Below, one piece after another: positions 54,681-63,747 of a stretch of 64,000 nt of DNA. Numbering within the stretch: the stretch's first letter is position 1; each line of letters opens with the position of its first letter. Source of the DNA: Bremerella cremea (GTDB taxonomy: Bacteria > Planctomycetota > Planctomycetia > Pirellulales > Pirellulaceae); the NCBI RefSeq assembly GCF_003335505.1, contig NZ_QPEX01000046.1:434001-498000 (forward strand), read 5' to 3'. The translations under genes were made by a program, and so were the position numbers. The notes beneath the pieces were generated by a model. That model was not told the origin of the DNA, searched no databases, and saw only the letters and a program-made list of their open reading frames with translations.

Positions 54681-57600
54681 ATGACCGTATCTGATTTCAC
54701 GAAGCTTGCCGAGAACTCTTCCGCAGCAAGCGAGTGGCTAGCTCATCTAAAAATTGTCGACACGGCGCGCGGCCGTGAAAACTTGAACAGTTTCGCCCGC
54801 TTGAACTTGCCGCATGATTTGCAATCGTTCCTGTGCGGCAAACTGGCCGAGGCGTTGCCTAGCTGCAGCGACCCGGACATGGCATTGAACAATCTCGAGC
54901 GTCTGTTCTCTCGCAGTCGCAGCCCCTTGAGCCTGGCCGCGATGTTTGAACGCGATGCCACTTCGCTCAATACGCTCGTTCGCATCTTCTGTACAAGCCA
55001 AAGCCTCAGCGATCAAATCATCACCGATCCTGAAAGCTTCGAGCTGGTCCGCATCACCGACGGACAACCGGCCGCGCGGCAGTACCTGGTCGACGAAATT
55101 GTCGCCGAGGTAAAATTGCTGAACGAAGAACAAGCGATCATGAAGGCGCTGCGTCGCTACAAACGCCGTGAAACCTTGCGTATCGCGTATGGCGATTTAA
55201 TCTGCAACCAAAGTATCGAAACGGTCACTCGCCAGATTTCGTTCCTGGCCGACGCGTTGATCGAAGCTGCCGTCCAGGCGGCGGGCAAACTGGTCTCTCT
55301 TCGCTTCGGCAAGCCAACCGGTCGCAATAGCCGCAACGGCCGCCCCCATCCACCTCGCTTTTCGGTTTTGGCATTGGGCAAGCTGGGCGGGTCTGAATTG
55401 AACTATTCGAGCGACATCGACCTGTTGTTCCTTTACGATGGCGATGGCAACACCGACGGCGAAAAGTCGATCACCAACAAGGAATACTTCGAGCGTGTCG
55501 GTCAGCGTCTGATGAAGCTCCTCACCGAGCCAACCGAACTGGGCACACCCTATCGCATCGACATGCGATTACGCCCGGAAGGCAGCCACGGCCCCCTGAT
55601 CAACAACCTGGAAGGGGCGCTGCATTATTACGACATCATGGGGCGCACCTGGGAACGCCAGGCCTTTGTCAAAGCACGCACTTGCGCCGGCGATACGTCG
55701 CTCGGGGAAGAGTTCCTACAGAAGTTGGAACCGTGGATCTACCAACGTTATTTAAGCCGCGCCGATATCACCGGCATCAAGGCCCTCAAACGCCGCATTG
55801 AAAAACGTGCCACCGCCGCCGGGGCAGCCGATGCCAATGTCAAAACGGGACACGGCGGGATTCGCGATATTGAATTCGTGATTCAGTTCCTGCAGCTTCT
55901 CAACGGAGGCGATCTTCCCCAAATCCGTACCCCAAACACGCTGGAAGGGATTCGCACCCTGGAAGAAGTCGGCTGCCTGACGCTGCAAGAACGGACGATC
56001 CTGAAAGACAACTACAGCTTCCTCCGCAAGCTCGAGCATCGTTTGCAAATCATGTTCGATCTGCAAACCCACTCTCTGCCTGCCGACCCGCACGAACGCA
56101 ACAAGCTGGCACTGCGGATGGGCTACATCGATAGCCCGGAGGCCTCTGCTCTCGATCAATTTCAGGCCGACTTCGCCGAGAAGACCGAGATCAATCGCAA
56201 GATTCTCGATCACCTGCTGCACGACGCGTTTCCCGACGAAGAAGTCACCGCACCATCGGTCGATCTGGTGCTCGACCCAGAACCGACCGCCGACTCGATC
56301 GACGAAGTTCTTTCTGACTTCGGTTTTCACGATCCGAAAGCGGCCTACGAAAACCTGATGGCGCTGACGAGGGAACGGGTTCGTTTCTTATCGACACGGC
56401 GTTGTCGACACTTTCTCGCGGCGATCGCCCCGCAACTGCTCGAAGCGATTTCGCAAACGCCTGACCCCGACTCAACGCTGGTCAACCTTTCTCAGGTCAG
56501 CGATTCGTTGGGGGGTAAAGAAGTGCTGTGGGAGTTGTTCAGCGCCAACCCGGCCACGCTGCATTTGTACGTTCGCTTGTGTGCTGGCAGCCCGTATCTT
56601 TCCAACGTGCTGATCAGCAACCCTGGCATGATCGACGAACTGATGGACTCGCTCATGCTCTCGCGTCTCCCCAGTCGGCGTTCGCTTGAAGAGATGCTGC
56701 TGGAACTGTGCCGAGGGGCAGAAGACATCATGCCAATCCTGCACAGCTTCAAAAACCTGATGCACTTGCGCGTTGGCGTGCTGGATATCCTTGGGCGAAA
56801 AGATCTTGGCGGGCGTCTGCAAACGCTGTCCGACGTGGCAGAAGTTTGCTTGCATCAGATTGTCTTTCGCGAATACCGCCAATTGTTGGCCCGCTTCGGC
56901 GAGCCTCGCCTAGCCAACGGCAAGCCTTGCGATCTGATCATTCTCGGGCTCGGCAAAATCGGTGGGGCCGAGCCGAATTATCATAGCGACCTCGACATTA
57001 TCTTCGTTTACGAAGGGGACGGGCACACGGTGCTGGATGCACGCAGCCGGGGCGGTAGCAGCACCACGAACCAACATTTCTTCGGTCAGCTTGGCCAACG
57101 CATCATCAAAAGCGTCAACGAACTGGGGCCTTATGGCCGGCTGTACGAACTCGATCCTCGTTTGCGTCCCACCGGCAAAAGCGGACCGATGGCGGTGACA
57201 TTGGAAGATCTTTACAACTACCACGCCAAAGGTCAGGGGGAACTTTGGGAACGCCAAGCGCTGACCAAAGCCCGTCCGATCTTCGGTTCCTCTGATGGGT
57301 GCGAAGCAGCCACGCAGACCATACGTGCCGCGATTACATGCCACCCTTGGCAACCAGCCGACGCCGACGAAATTCGCAAGATGCGTGTCCGGATGGAAGA
57401 GACCGCCTCGAAGAACAACATCAAACGAGGCCCTGGCGGCACGGTTGATATCGAGTTCGTCGTGCAGATGCTGCAAATGAAACACCTGGCCGAAAGTCCT
57501 GAGATTTTAGTCCCCAACACGCTCGACGGTCTCAAGCTGTTGTACGAAAAAGGGTACCTGGGCAAGGAAGATCACGATCACTTTGTCAAAGCGTACGAGT

Positions 57601-57809
57601 TCCTCCGCATGGTGGAAGCACGCTTACGCTTGATGAACACATCGGCCCGGCACGACCTTCCCGAAGAACGCCTGGAAGTCGCCAAACTAGCCTACCTGCT
57701 GGACTACGCCGACCCAGCCACACTGCTAAAAGAGTGCCGCCAAATGACCCGCGACACCCGCCGCCGCTTCGACCAAATCTTCGCCGCGGCAGGGGCAGGC
57801 ACCGCTTAA
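54681..57809 (+). CDS. glnE: Bifunctional glutamine-synthetase adenylyltransferase/deadenylase
   Basis: This 1042-residue enzyme adds and removes AMP on glutamine synthetase. It has two nucleotidyltransferase domains: the first with GKLGGSELNYSSDIDLLFLY near residue 235, the second with GKIGGAEPNYHSDLDIIFVYE near 757. Each has the G-G-SD-D triad. Linked helical GlnD-UR-like domains follow each (GHGGIRDIEFVIQFLQLL and GPGGTVDIEFVVQMLQM). Length and symmetry match GlnE (about 950). A P-II gene lies nearby, in keeping with nitrogen control of this enzyme. The start is ATG 54681; TTG 54639 adds 14 residues without homology. Confidence 0.95.
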   Translation: MTVSDFTKLAENSSAASEWLAHLKIVDTARGRENLNSFARLNLPHDLQSFLCGKLAEALPSCSDPDMALNNLERLFSRSRSPLSLAAMFERDATSLNTLVRIFCTSQSLSDQIITDPESFELVRITDGQPAARQYLVDEIVAEVKLLNEEQAIMKALRRYKRRETLRIAYGDLICNQSIETVTRQISFLADALIEAAVQAAGKLVSLRFGKPTGRNSRNGRPHPPRFSVLALGKLGGSELNYSSDIDLLFLYDGDGNTDGEKSITNKEYFERVGQRLMKLLTEPTELGTPYRIDMRLRPEGSHGPLINNLEGALHYYDIMGRTWERQAFVKARTCAGDTSLGEEFLQKLEPWIYQRYLSRADITGIKALKRRIEKRATAAGAADANVKTGHGGIRDIEFVIQFLQLLNGGDLPQIRTPNTLEGIRTLEEVGCLTLQERTILKDNYSFLRKLEHRLQIMFDLQTHSLPADPHERNKLALRMGYIDSPEASALDQFQADFAEKTEINRKILDHLLHDAFPDEEVTAPSVDLVLDPEPTADSIDEVLSDFGFHDPKAAYENLMALTRERVRFLSTRRCRHFLAAIAPQLLEAISQTPDPDSTLVNLSQVSDSLGGKEVLWELFSANPATLHLYVRLCAGSPYLSNVLISNPGMIDELMDSLMLSRLPSRRSLEEMLLELCRGAEDIMPILHSFKNLMHLRVGVLDILGRKDLGGRLQTLSDVAEVCLHQIVFREYRQLLARFGEPRLANGKPCDLIILGLGKIGGAEPNYHSDLDIIFVYEGDGHTVLDARSRGGSSTTNQHFFGQLGQRIIKSVNELGPYGRLYELDPRLRPTGKSGPMAVTLEDLYNYHAKGQGELWERQALTKARPIFGSSDGCEAATQTIRAAITCHPWQPADADEIRKMRVRMEETASKNNIKRGPGGTVDIEFVVQMLQMKHLAESPEILVPNTLDGLKLLYEKGYLGKEDHDHFVKAYEFLRMVEARLRLMNTSARHDLPEERLEVAKLAYLLDYADPATLLKECRQMTRDTRRRFDQIFAAAGAGTA

Positions 57810-57842
57810 CCCGCCCAGTTCTATCGCCAAATCTCAAAAAGA

Positions 57843-57874
57843 TAGGTGGCATGCTCTCGTCTGCGTGAGGATGG
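57843..57874. repeat. Degenerate copy of the GGTGCCATGCTC palindromic repeat
   Basis: GTGGCATGCTCTCGTCTGCGTGAGGATGGCAC has the same order as the 28842-type core, with small changes in the second arm. It follows the glnE stop by about 33 bp, suggesting these elements settle behind stop codons. Confidence 0.65.
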
Positions 57875-57944
57875 CACTGCTAAGTTAGATCGTCACGCCC
57901 CTGGGCTTAGCCAACACTCAATGAATGCTTGTGGTTAGCAAAGG

Positions 57945-58631
57945 TTACCGCCCTCTATCCAGCGGCGGAGGAACGTAACGTTCTTGTTGGGCTCGCGGGG
58001 CGATCATGCCGGGGCGGGATGGACCTCGGTAGAGTTGTTGTTCGGTTCGCTCGGTCGGGCTCAGCCGATTGCGCTCAAGCAGATTGCGCGTTGTCTTTTG
58101 GTTGCCCAGAATCGGAACATCGATGTTACGAAGCGGGTTACTGGATGGAAGCACGTTGCCGGCGGCGTCGGTAATCGAGGCGTCTCGTTTCTGCGGCAAA
58201 ATCGGCAGCTTGCCCGCTACGTCGTACCCTTGATTGATCATCGCCCGTTCAACCGGGTTTAGCGACATCCGGTTCGTGCCTCGCAGCGGGTCGTAAACCT
58301 GGCGGGCTGGTTGGTCCCATTGCCGAATATTGCCAATCGAATTGTTGTCGCCCGATCGAATCAACTGTTGCTCTAACTTCTCTTCGGTGCTCAGAGAGAT
58401 TACTTGACGCGGCTTGACGGTTCGCTGGGTGCGACCATCGTAAAGCGTGTTGAACGAGAACGGTTTACGCGGCGCCATCAAAGGAATTGGGCTTTTCTTA
58501 GGAACCTCGACGACCGGTTCTTTGGGAATCGCATACAAGCTGGGATCGGCTCCCCAACCATAAGACGTGGCGTGCGTTACCAGCAACAGAAACAGTAAAA
58601 ATGCCAACAGGGCAATAAGCAGGTGTCGCAT
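57945..58631 (-). CDS. Signal-anchored Arg/Pro-rich protein of unknown function
   Basis: This is a 228-residue protein. N-terminal helix MRHLLIALLAFLLFLLLVTHATSYG acts as a signal peptide or anchor. The remainder is predicted mostly disordered, rich in Pro, Arg, Asn and Gln (LYAIPKEPVVEVPKKSPIPLM, NNSIGNIRQWDQPARQVYDPLRGTNRM, RNLLERNRLSPTERTEQQLY), with no Cys. AAGGAG precedes the ATG by eight bases; the GTG one codon earlier is possible. Function unknown; no domain visible. Confidence 0.7.
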   Translation of the reverse strand: MRHLLIALLAFLLFLLLVTHATSYGWGADPSLYAIPKEPVVEVPKKSPIPLMAPRKPFSFNTLYDGRTQRTVKPRQVISLSTEEKLEQQLIRSGDNNSIGNIRQWDQPARQVYDPLRGTNRMSLNPVERAMINQGYDVAGKLPILPQKRDASITDAAGNVLPSSNPLRNIDVPILGNQKTTRNLLERNRLSPTERTEQQLYRGPSRPGMIAPRAQQERYVPPPLDRGR

Positions 58632-58705
58632 CACAATGGCTCCTTATGCTTAGTGCGGTTCAAAACCTTGGCGTCTGCCGCGACCGCAATCACCTAATCA
58701 GATGG

Positions 58706-59047
58706 TTAGGTTTCGCGTTGTTCCACTTCCGCGATATCAATCATATCGGCCTGAAAAGCCGTAGGTAAGACAAAGATCTTACCGTCTCCCATTCGCCCAC
58801 TCCGGGCAACGGCCACGATTTTTCGTAAGGTCTCTTCTACTCTAGCATCATCTAACCAGGCACTGATCTCGATCTTCGGAAGAAACGTCTTCGAATATTC
58901 GCTTTCGCCATATTCGTCCAGATAGTTCTTCTGCCGCCCGAACCCCTTCACTTCGCGGACATTTAAGGCTTCTAGCGGGGCTCGGCTGAGCGTATCCAGG
59001 ACCTTCTCGGCGAGATAGGGCTTCACGATGGCGATGATTTGCTTCAC
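58706..59047 (-). CDS. P-II family nitrogen regulatory protein
   Basis: This is a 113-residue trimeric signal protein. MKQIIAIVKPYLAEKVLDTLSRAPL is the P-II beta1/alpha1, REVKGFGRQKNYLDEYGESEY spans the T-loop, and GRMGDGKIFVLP is the B-loop/ATP region. The T-loop has Tyr where uridylylation occurs in GlnB (ESEYSK), but the flanking residues differ from GlnB/GlnK consensus, so modification is not certain. Start: GTG at 59045-59047, because it begins the family sequence; the frame upstream (MAWHIVEKT...) is unrelated. Located about 900 bp past glnE, convergent with it across another minus-strand gene. Confidence 0.9.
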   Translation of the reverse strand: MKQIIAIVKPYLAEKVLDTLSRAPLEALNVREVKGFGRQKNYLDEYGESEYSKTFLPKIEISAWLDDARVEETLRKIVAVARSGRMGDGKIFVLPTAFQADMIDIAEVEQRET

Positions 59048-59179
59048 GTTTATAGATTCTTTCGTTTTCTCGACGATATGCCAGGCCAAGGCCGCCGCAA
59101 CGGAAATCCGTAATCTCTTTCACCTTATGGTAAACCGGAGGGCAGGGGGTTTGCTAGTCGAGCAAGGAAACTTGTTGCC

Positions 59180-59935
59180 ATGCCCTCGGGATACTACAAT
59201 CAAACCGTCCCATACCGGGTAAACCCTGCAATCCGTATCTCCTTCCCCCCGAAAGCACGAACCAAACGAATGCACTTAGGGCTTCGTTGGCGTTGGATTC
59301 CCCTCGGAAAACGTTTTATCACGTTTATCCTGTTGGGATGTATGCTCGCCTGGGGAGGGGGCATCTCGATTCCGGTTCCGAGTTTCAAAGATACTAGCAC
59401 GCCGTTCATGTGCCAGGACCATGCTTGTTCCTGCCGCAATGCCCGTAATTGCTGGACGCATTGCTGCTGTTTTTCCCGTGCCGAAAAGCTGGCCTGGGCC
59501 GCCAAGCAAAAGATCGAGCCGCCGGAGTATGCTCAGAAAGCTACTCCGCCCCAGCATGATCATTCGTCCGAATTCTGTGGCATGCCACCGAACCCGGCTC
59601 CAAAACACGATACGACTTGCCATCACCACCATGCGGCCCAACCCGTATCAAAGCCGAAGCCAATGCTAGCGGCCGATTGTCGCGGCCCAGCGGCTGCGAA
59701 ATCGCAGGCAACCTCATCGGCAAACGACACTCAGACGTCGATACCGATTTCGCTCACCAACGACATGCGCTGCCATGCTTTGGCCAGCGTCACGTTAATC
59801 TATTCCCCCGTTCTCGAGCTTGATCTTGGCCAGGGGCAATTGGTCCGTCTTACGAGCGAACCGCTCCCTACCTTTTCTTCCTTGCGGCCCAACTCTTTCC
59901 GAGCCGCCCCCGACCCGCCACCACCGCGGGCCTAG
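59180..59935 (+). CDS. Cys/His-rich membrane protein
   Basis: This is a 251-residue protein, start ATG 59180 with AAGGAA upstream; ATG 59270 directly before the membrane segment is an alternative. One membrane helix (about 44-66, FITFILLGCMLAWGGGISIPVP). Then comes a dense Cys motif CQDHACSCRNARNCWTHCCC (about 78-97), and a His-rich stretch (CHHHH) near 147. The C-terminal half is polar and Ser/Thr/Pro-rich. The Cys/His clusters look like metal ligands (Cu, Zn or Fe), but I cannot name a family with certainty. No adjacent metal transporter is in view. Confidence 0.65.
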   Translation: MPSGYYNQTVPYRVNPAIRISFPPKARTKRMHLGLRWRWIPLGKRFITFILLGCMLAWGGGISIPVPSFKDTSTPFMCQDHACSCRNARNCWTHCCCFSRAEKLAWAAKQKIEPPEYAQKATPPQHDHSSEFCGMPPNPAPKHDTTCHHHHAAQPVSKPKPMLAADCRGPAAAKSQATSSANDTQTSIPISLTNDMRCHALASVTLIYSPVLELDLGQGQLVRLTSEPLPTFSSLRPNSFRAAPDPPPPRA

Positions 59936-60091
59936 CGTGTTCTTGCATCCCTTTAGCTAAGAGGTACCCTGCTGCGCGCTTAGTCTGCGTTTTGCGTCTC
60001 GGTCTGTTACAGACTGCGCGAAATGTCTGTTCTTCGGCTGGCACACTCTTACGATACGCATCAACACATTCTTAAATATTCCTCAATACCT

Positions 60092-61048
60092 ATGCACAAA
60101 CGACTCGCTTTTACGCTGGTCGAGTTGCTGGTGGTGATTGCCATCATCGGTGTCTTGATCGCACTCCTGCTTCCCGCCGTTCAGCAAGCCCGCGAGGCCG
60201 CTCGGCGGATGCAGTGCACGAACAACCTCAAGCAATTGGGATTGGCACTGCACAACTACGATGCCGCCCTGGGAAAATTCCCTCCGGGCGGACTGGGGTA
60301 TCCCATGGTTTGGTCGCCTCAATCGCAACTGCTTCCGTATGTCGAGCAAGGCAACCTGCAAGACTTGCTCGATTTCTCGAAGCCTCCGATGGCTGCCTTT
60401 GGTGGCCCAACTCAGAATGAAGAAGCCGCCAAGGTAACCATCGAAATGCTGCTTTGCCCCAGCGACAAAGATAAGGTTCCCGGTTCGCTTTACGGTGGTA
60501 TCAGCTATCCTGCTTCGATGGGCAGCGGTATCAACGAGAGGAACAACTCCGCCGACGACGGCTCGAACGCCAATGCAGATGGGCTGATCTACTCGCTCTC
60601 GAAGAACAGCTTTCGGGATGTGATCGACGGGACAAGCAATACGGTTGTCTTCAGCGAACACCTGCTTGGTGACGGCACCGACAGTGCCCCACCGACCGGT
60701 GACTATCGGTTTCGCGTTATCGAGCTATCGACCTCCACGCAAACCACCGATTCGGCTTGCACTGCCGCCAACGCACCGAAGTGGTCGGGGCAGCGCGGCT
60801 CCAAGTGGATTAACGGTCACCTGAACGACACGCTCTACAACCACTGGCACGGGCCTAACTCGATTAAACCGGACTGCCACAACGGTTATCACAATTTCGC
60901 ACTTACCAGTGCACGCAGCCAACACCCTGGCGGTGTTCAGGTTAGCTTGGTCGACGGCAGCGCTCGCTTCGTTGCCGAAACGATCGACCTTACTATCTGG
61001 CGAGCAATCGCTACGCGTGCTGGCGGCGAAGTGACCTCCGGCTTCTAA
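60092..61048 (+). CDS. DUF1559 prepilin-type protein (first of pair)
   Basis: This is a 318-residue protein. The short basic leader plus LAFTLVELLVVIAIIGVLIALLLPAVQQAREAARR is a type IV prepilin / type II pseudopilin N-terminus, processed by a prepilin peptidase before Phe. A DUF1559 domain follows (LKQLGLALHNYDAALGKFPPGG, LLPYVEQGNLQ, ISYPASMGSG, TSNTVVFSEHLLGD, HPGGVQVSLVDGSARFVAETID). The family is heavily expanded in planctomycetes and of unknown role. The start at ATG 60092 gives the normal leader; a longer start is rejected. Confidence 0.93.
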   Translation: MHKRLAFTLVELLVVIAIIGVLIALLLPAVQQAREAARRMQCTNNLKQLGLALHNYDAALGKFPPGGLGYPMVWSPQSQLLPYVEQGNLQDLLDFSKPPMAAFGGPTQNEEAAKVTIEMLLCPSDKDKVPGSLYGGISYPASMGSGINERNNSADDGSNANADGLIYSLSKNSFRDVIDGTSNTVVFSEHLLGDGTDSAPPTGDYRFRVIELSTSTQTTDSACTAANAPKWSGQRGSKWINGHLNDTLYNHWHGPNSIKPDCHNGYHNFALTSARSQHPGGVQVSLVDGSARFVAETIDLTIWRAIATRAGGEVTSGF

Positions 61049-61129
61049 CTCAAATTTTCAACGTCTCTTCCCGCGTGTGCGTTAACCCTCTTACGCGCAC
61101 CGAGACGCTTACCATAAGGAATTACTCCC

Positions 61130-62137
61130 ATGCGAAAACAATCCGCATTTACGTTGGTCGAACTGTTGGTGGTGATTGCCATCATTGGTGTCTTAATCGC
61201 CTTGTTACTTCCCGCCGTGCAACAAGCCCGCGAGGCCGCTCGGCGGATGCAATGCACGAACCAGGAAAAACAGCTGGTTTTGGCGATGCATAACTACGAA
61301 AGCACTTTTAGAAAATTCCCTGGTTTGCCGTTCATCAGCCAATACGGCTTCAGCGTTCAAGCCAAGGTCTTGCCCTATGTCGAACAAGGCAACCTGCAAG
61401 AGCTGATCGATTTCAAAGTTCCCCTGATGTTGGGCTCTGGTGGAAGTCAGTACCTCAATCCGGTGCATGGCCCGGCAGCTCAGACGGTGGTGCAACTGTT
61501 CCTCTGCCCGAGCGACGGTGAAAACCCGGTATTTACGAACGACAACACCGGCGACTACTCGTTTGCTGGCACCAATTACGTCGTCTGCACCGGCGATGGG
61601 ACTGGCTCGAATTACGACACCAGAGCAGCCACCAACGGAATGTTCTGGCAAGGGTCGCAAACCGGTTTTCGTGACATGACCGATGGTTCGTCGAACACGG
61701 CGGTTCTTTCCGAGTCGCTGCTGGGCGACAAGTCGGAAGGGAGCGGCCAAGTGACCAATGCGCAGCGGCAAATGGCACGCTATCGTGGCGGCGGCATGGG
61801 AGCTAGCGGTGAAGGTTTCACCGGGGCACCCGGCCACAATCCCGATATGGTTGCCGCCGCAAGTGGTGCTGGCAATATCGATGGGCGGGGCCGCAGCTCT
61901 TGGATTTGGGGGCGCGAACATTTGAATTCGTTCAATACCTACATGACCCCTAACAACACGGTGCCTGATGTGCATCGCAACGGCTTCGGCTGGTTCGCCC
62001 CACGCAGTCATCACCCAGGTGGCGTGCAAGTTGGTTTGGCCGATGGTTCGGTTCGCTTCATCGCCGACACTATCAATCTAGCCACCTGGCGAGCCTTGGG
62101 AACCAAAGGAGGAGGAGAAGTGCTAGGCGAGTTCTAA
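61130..62137 (+). CDS. DUF1559 prepilin-type protein (second of pair)
   Basis: This is a 335-residue paralogue of the preceding gene. MRKQSAFTLVELLVVIAIIGVLIALL... and QQAREAARRMQCTN are almost identical to the first copy, while the middle differs. GTSNTAV-type motif (GSSNTAVLSESLLGD), HHPGGVQVGLADGSVRFIADTIN near the C-terminus confirm DUF1559. AAGGAATTA precedes the ATG. The two genes are 81 bp apart and probably arose by tandem duplication. Expected to be exported and assembled or anchored like pseudopilins. Confidence 0.93.
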   Translation: MRKQSAFTLVELLVVIAIIGVLIALLLPAVQQAREAARRMQCTNQEKQLVLAMHNYESTFRKFPGLPFISQYGFSVQAKVLPYVEQGNLQELIDFKVPLMLGSGGSQYLNPVHGPAAQTVVQLFLCPSDGENPVFTNDNTGDYSFAGTNYVVCTGDGTGSNYDTRAATNGMFWQGSQTGFRDMTDGSSNTAVLSESLLGDKSEGSGQVTNAQRQMARYRGGGMGASGEGFTGAPGHNPDMVAAASGAGNIDGRGRSSWIWGREHLNSFNTYMTPNNTVPDVHRNGFGWFAPRSHHPGGVQVGLADGSVRFIADTINLATWRALGTKGGGEVLGEF

Positions 62138-62177
62138 AGCATTAGCCAATCACTTAGCAACTTTGTCAATTCGCAAT

Positions 62178-62204
62178 CGAGGCCGTCACGTACTGGCGGC
62201 CTCG
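62178..62204. terminator. Possible terminator after DUF1559 pair
   Basis: CGAGGCCG (62178-62185) pairs with CGGCCTCG (62197-62204), an eight-bp stem. The downstream sequence is only moderately T-rich, so termination is plausible but not certain. Confidence 0.45.
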
Positions 62205-62245
62205 TAGATCGATCCTTCCTTCTTTAACTTCTTAAGGTTATTTCC

Positions 62246-63745
62246 ATGATTCACGATAAAAGCACGCTCCCATCAACGACGGGAGCCCTTATTGCTTGGG
62301 TATTACTCACCTTGGGCGTACTCGCCACCAGCGTTTACGCCGACGAGCCCCCTCGGTCTGCTACCCCTTGCTGGCCAGAGTTTCTCGGACGCAACGCAAC
62401 CCCGCTCGACCCAGCGAGCTTACCGCTAACCTGGTCCCCCACAGAAAATATCGCCTGGCAAACGAAGCTGGACGGTGGTGGGCAATCGAGCCCAGTGATC
62501 TGGGGTGACAAAGTTTTCGTGACTTCGATTGCAGGCTCGATGAAAAACGAATGCCTGGTGACGTGCCTCTCACTTACGGACGGCAGCATTCTGTGGACCT
62601 GGCGGGGCGAATCTTCGCAGCCGGTACGCAGCAACTATTTTCAAAGCCGCTCGGCTCCTACCCCGGTGGTCGATGAGCAGCAGGTGATTGCCTTCTTCGA
62701 GACCGGTAACCTGGTCGCGTTGAACCACGACGGCGAACCGTTGTGGGAACGTTCACTCACGGAAGATTACGGCGAATTTGAAGTCCGGATCGGCTTGGCC
62801 GCTTCGCTCACCCAAACGGCAGATACCGTATTTGTTCTGGTCGATCACGAAGGGCCTTCGTACCTTTTGGCGGTCGACAAACGCAATGGCGAAACACGCT
62901 GGCAAACGGAACGGTTCAGCCGCCAAAGCTATGCTTCCCCCACGATCCTTTCCATCGGCGGCAAGCAGCAAATCGTCTGTAGCTCGGCCGGAAGTGTCGA
63001 TGGCTACGATCCACAGACCGGCGAAATGCTGTGGACGTTTGAAGATGTCGGCGGCAACCGGGCTTGTACACCGCTGCCGTTTGGTGATGGTCGGTTCCTG
63101 GTGGGGGCTTCGCCTGGTATGCACGACGAACATATCAACGAAGCCAGCCAATCCAACTTCCTGATGAACGTGCAAGCAGAAGGGGAAACCTTCGAGCCCA
63201 CCATCGCCTGGCATGCCGAAAAGGCGATGCCCACGTTCGGTTCACCCATGATCTATCGCGGTTTAGCTTATTGGGTCACCAGTACCGGTGTGCTTTATTG
63301 CTTCGATGCGGAAACTGGCCAGCGTGTCTACATCAAGCGGAGCGGCCAGCCATGCTGGGCGACCCCGCTGGGCGTAGGCGAACGGATTTATCTGTTTGGC
63401 AAGGATGGCCTGACCACGGTTATCGCGGCTGGCCCGAAGTATCAGGTTTTGTCCAAGAACGAGTTGATGGTCGGTGCTACTGAAAAAGGAGAAGCCGATA
63501 TCAAGCGGCGTGAAACCAGACGCCACGGTTCAAGTGACTCGTCCGCTGCCAAGCCAGAGGGAGAGGCGACCGAAGAAGAATCTTCGGGGCGTCCGACCAC
63601 GCGTGATGGACTCACCTTTGCCGAGGACGTTCAGTATGGTTACGCGGTGGTAAACGGCTCGTTGGTGGTTCGCACCGGCAGTGTCGTCCATTGCCTGAAA
63701 ATGCCTGCCGCTGCCGCTACCTCATCGGCCCCAGCAGGAGAGTAA
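62246..63745 (+). CDS. Exported PQQ-like beta-propeller protein
   Basis: This is a 499-residue protein. N-terminal signal peptide (GALIAWVLLTLGVLATSVYADE, about residues 12-34). The body is a PQQ/YVTN-like propeller made of repeated blades with W-x-x-LDGGGQSSPVIWGDKVFVTSIAG, YLLAVDKRNGETRWQTE, VDGYDPQTGEMLWTFEDVG, LYCFDAETGQRVYIKRSG (the A-x-D-x-x-TG-x-x-W pattern). The linker at about 420-455 is acidic and polar. Such exported propellers are frequent in planctomycetes and probably bind partners; PQQ-dependent enzyme activity is not supported by catalytic residues. AAGG precedes the ATG. Confidence 0.9.
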   Translation: MIHDKSTLPSTTGALIAWVLLTLGVLATSVYADEPPRSATPCWPEFLGRNATPLDPASLPLTWSPTENIAWQTKLDGGGQSSPVIWGDKVFVTSIAGSMKNECLVTCLSLTDGSILWTWRGESSQPVRSNYFQSRSAPTPVVDEQQVIAFFETGNLVALNHDGEPLWERSLTEDYGEFEVRIGLAASLTQTADTVFVLVDHEGPSYLLAVDKRNGETRWQTERFSRQSYASPTILSIGGKQQIVCSSAGSVDGYDPQTGEMLWTFEDVGGNRACTPLPFGDGRFLVGASPGMHDEHINEASQSNFLMNVQAEGETFEPTIAWHAEKAMPTFGSPMIYRGLAYWVTSTGVLYCFDAETGQRVYIKRSGQPCWATPLGVGERIYLFGKDGLTTVIAAGPKYQVLSKNELMVGATEKGEADIKRRETRRHGSSDSSAAKPEGEATEEESSGRPTTRDGLTFAEDVQYGYAVVNGSLVVRTGSVVHCLKMPAAAATSSAPAGE

Positions 63746-63747
63746 CC

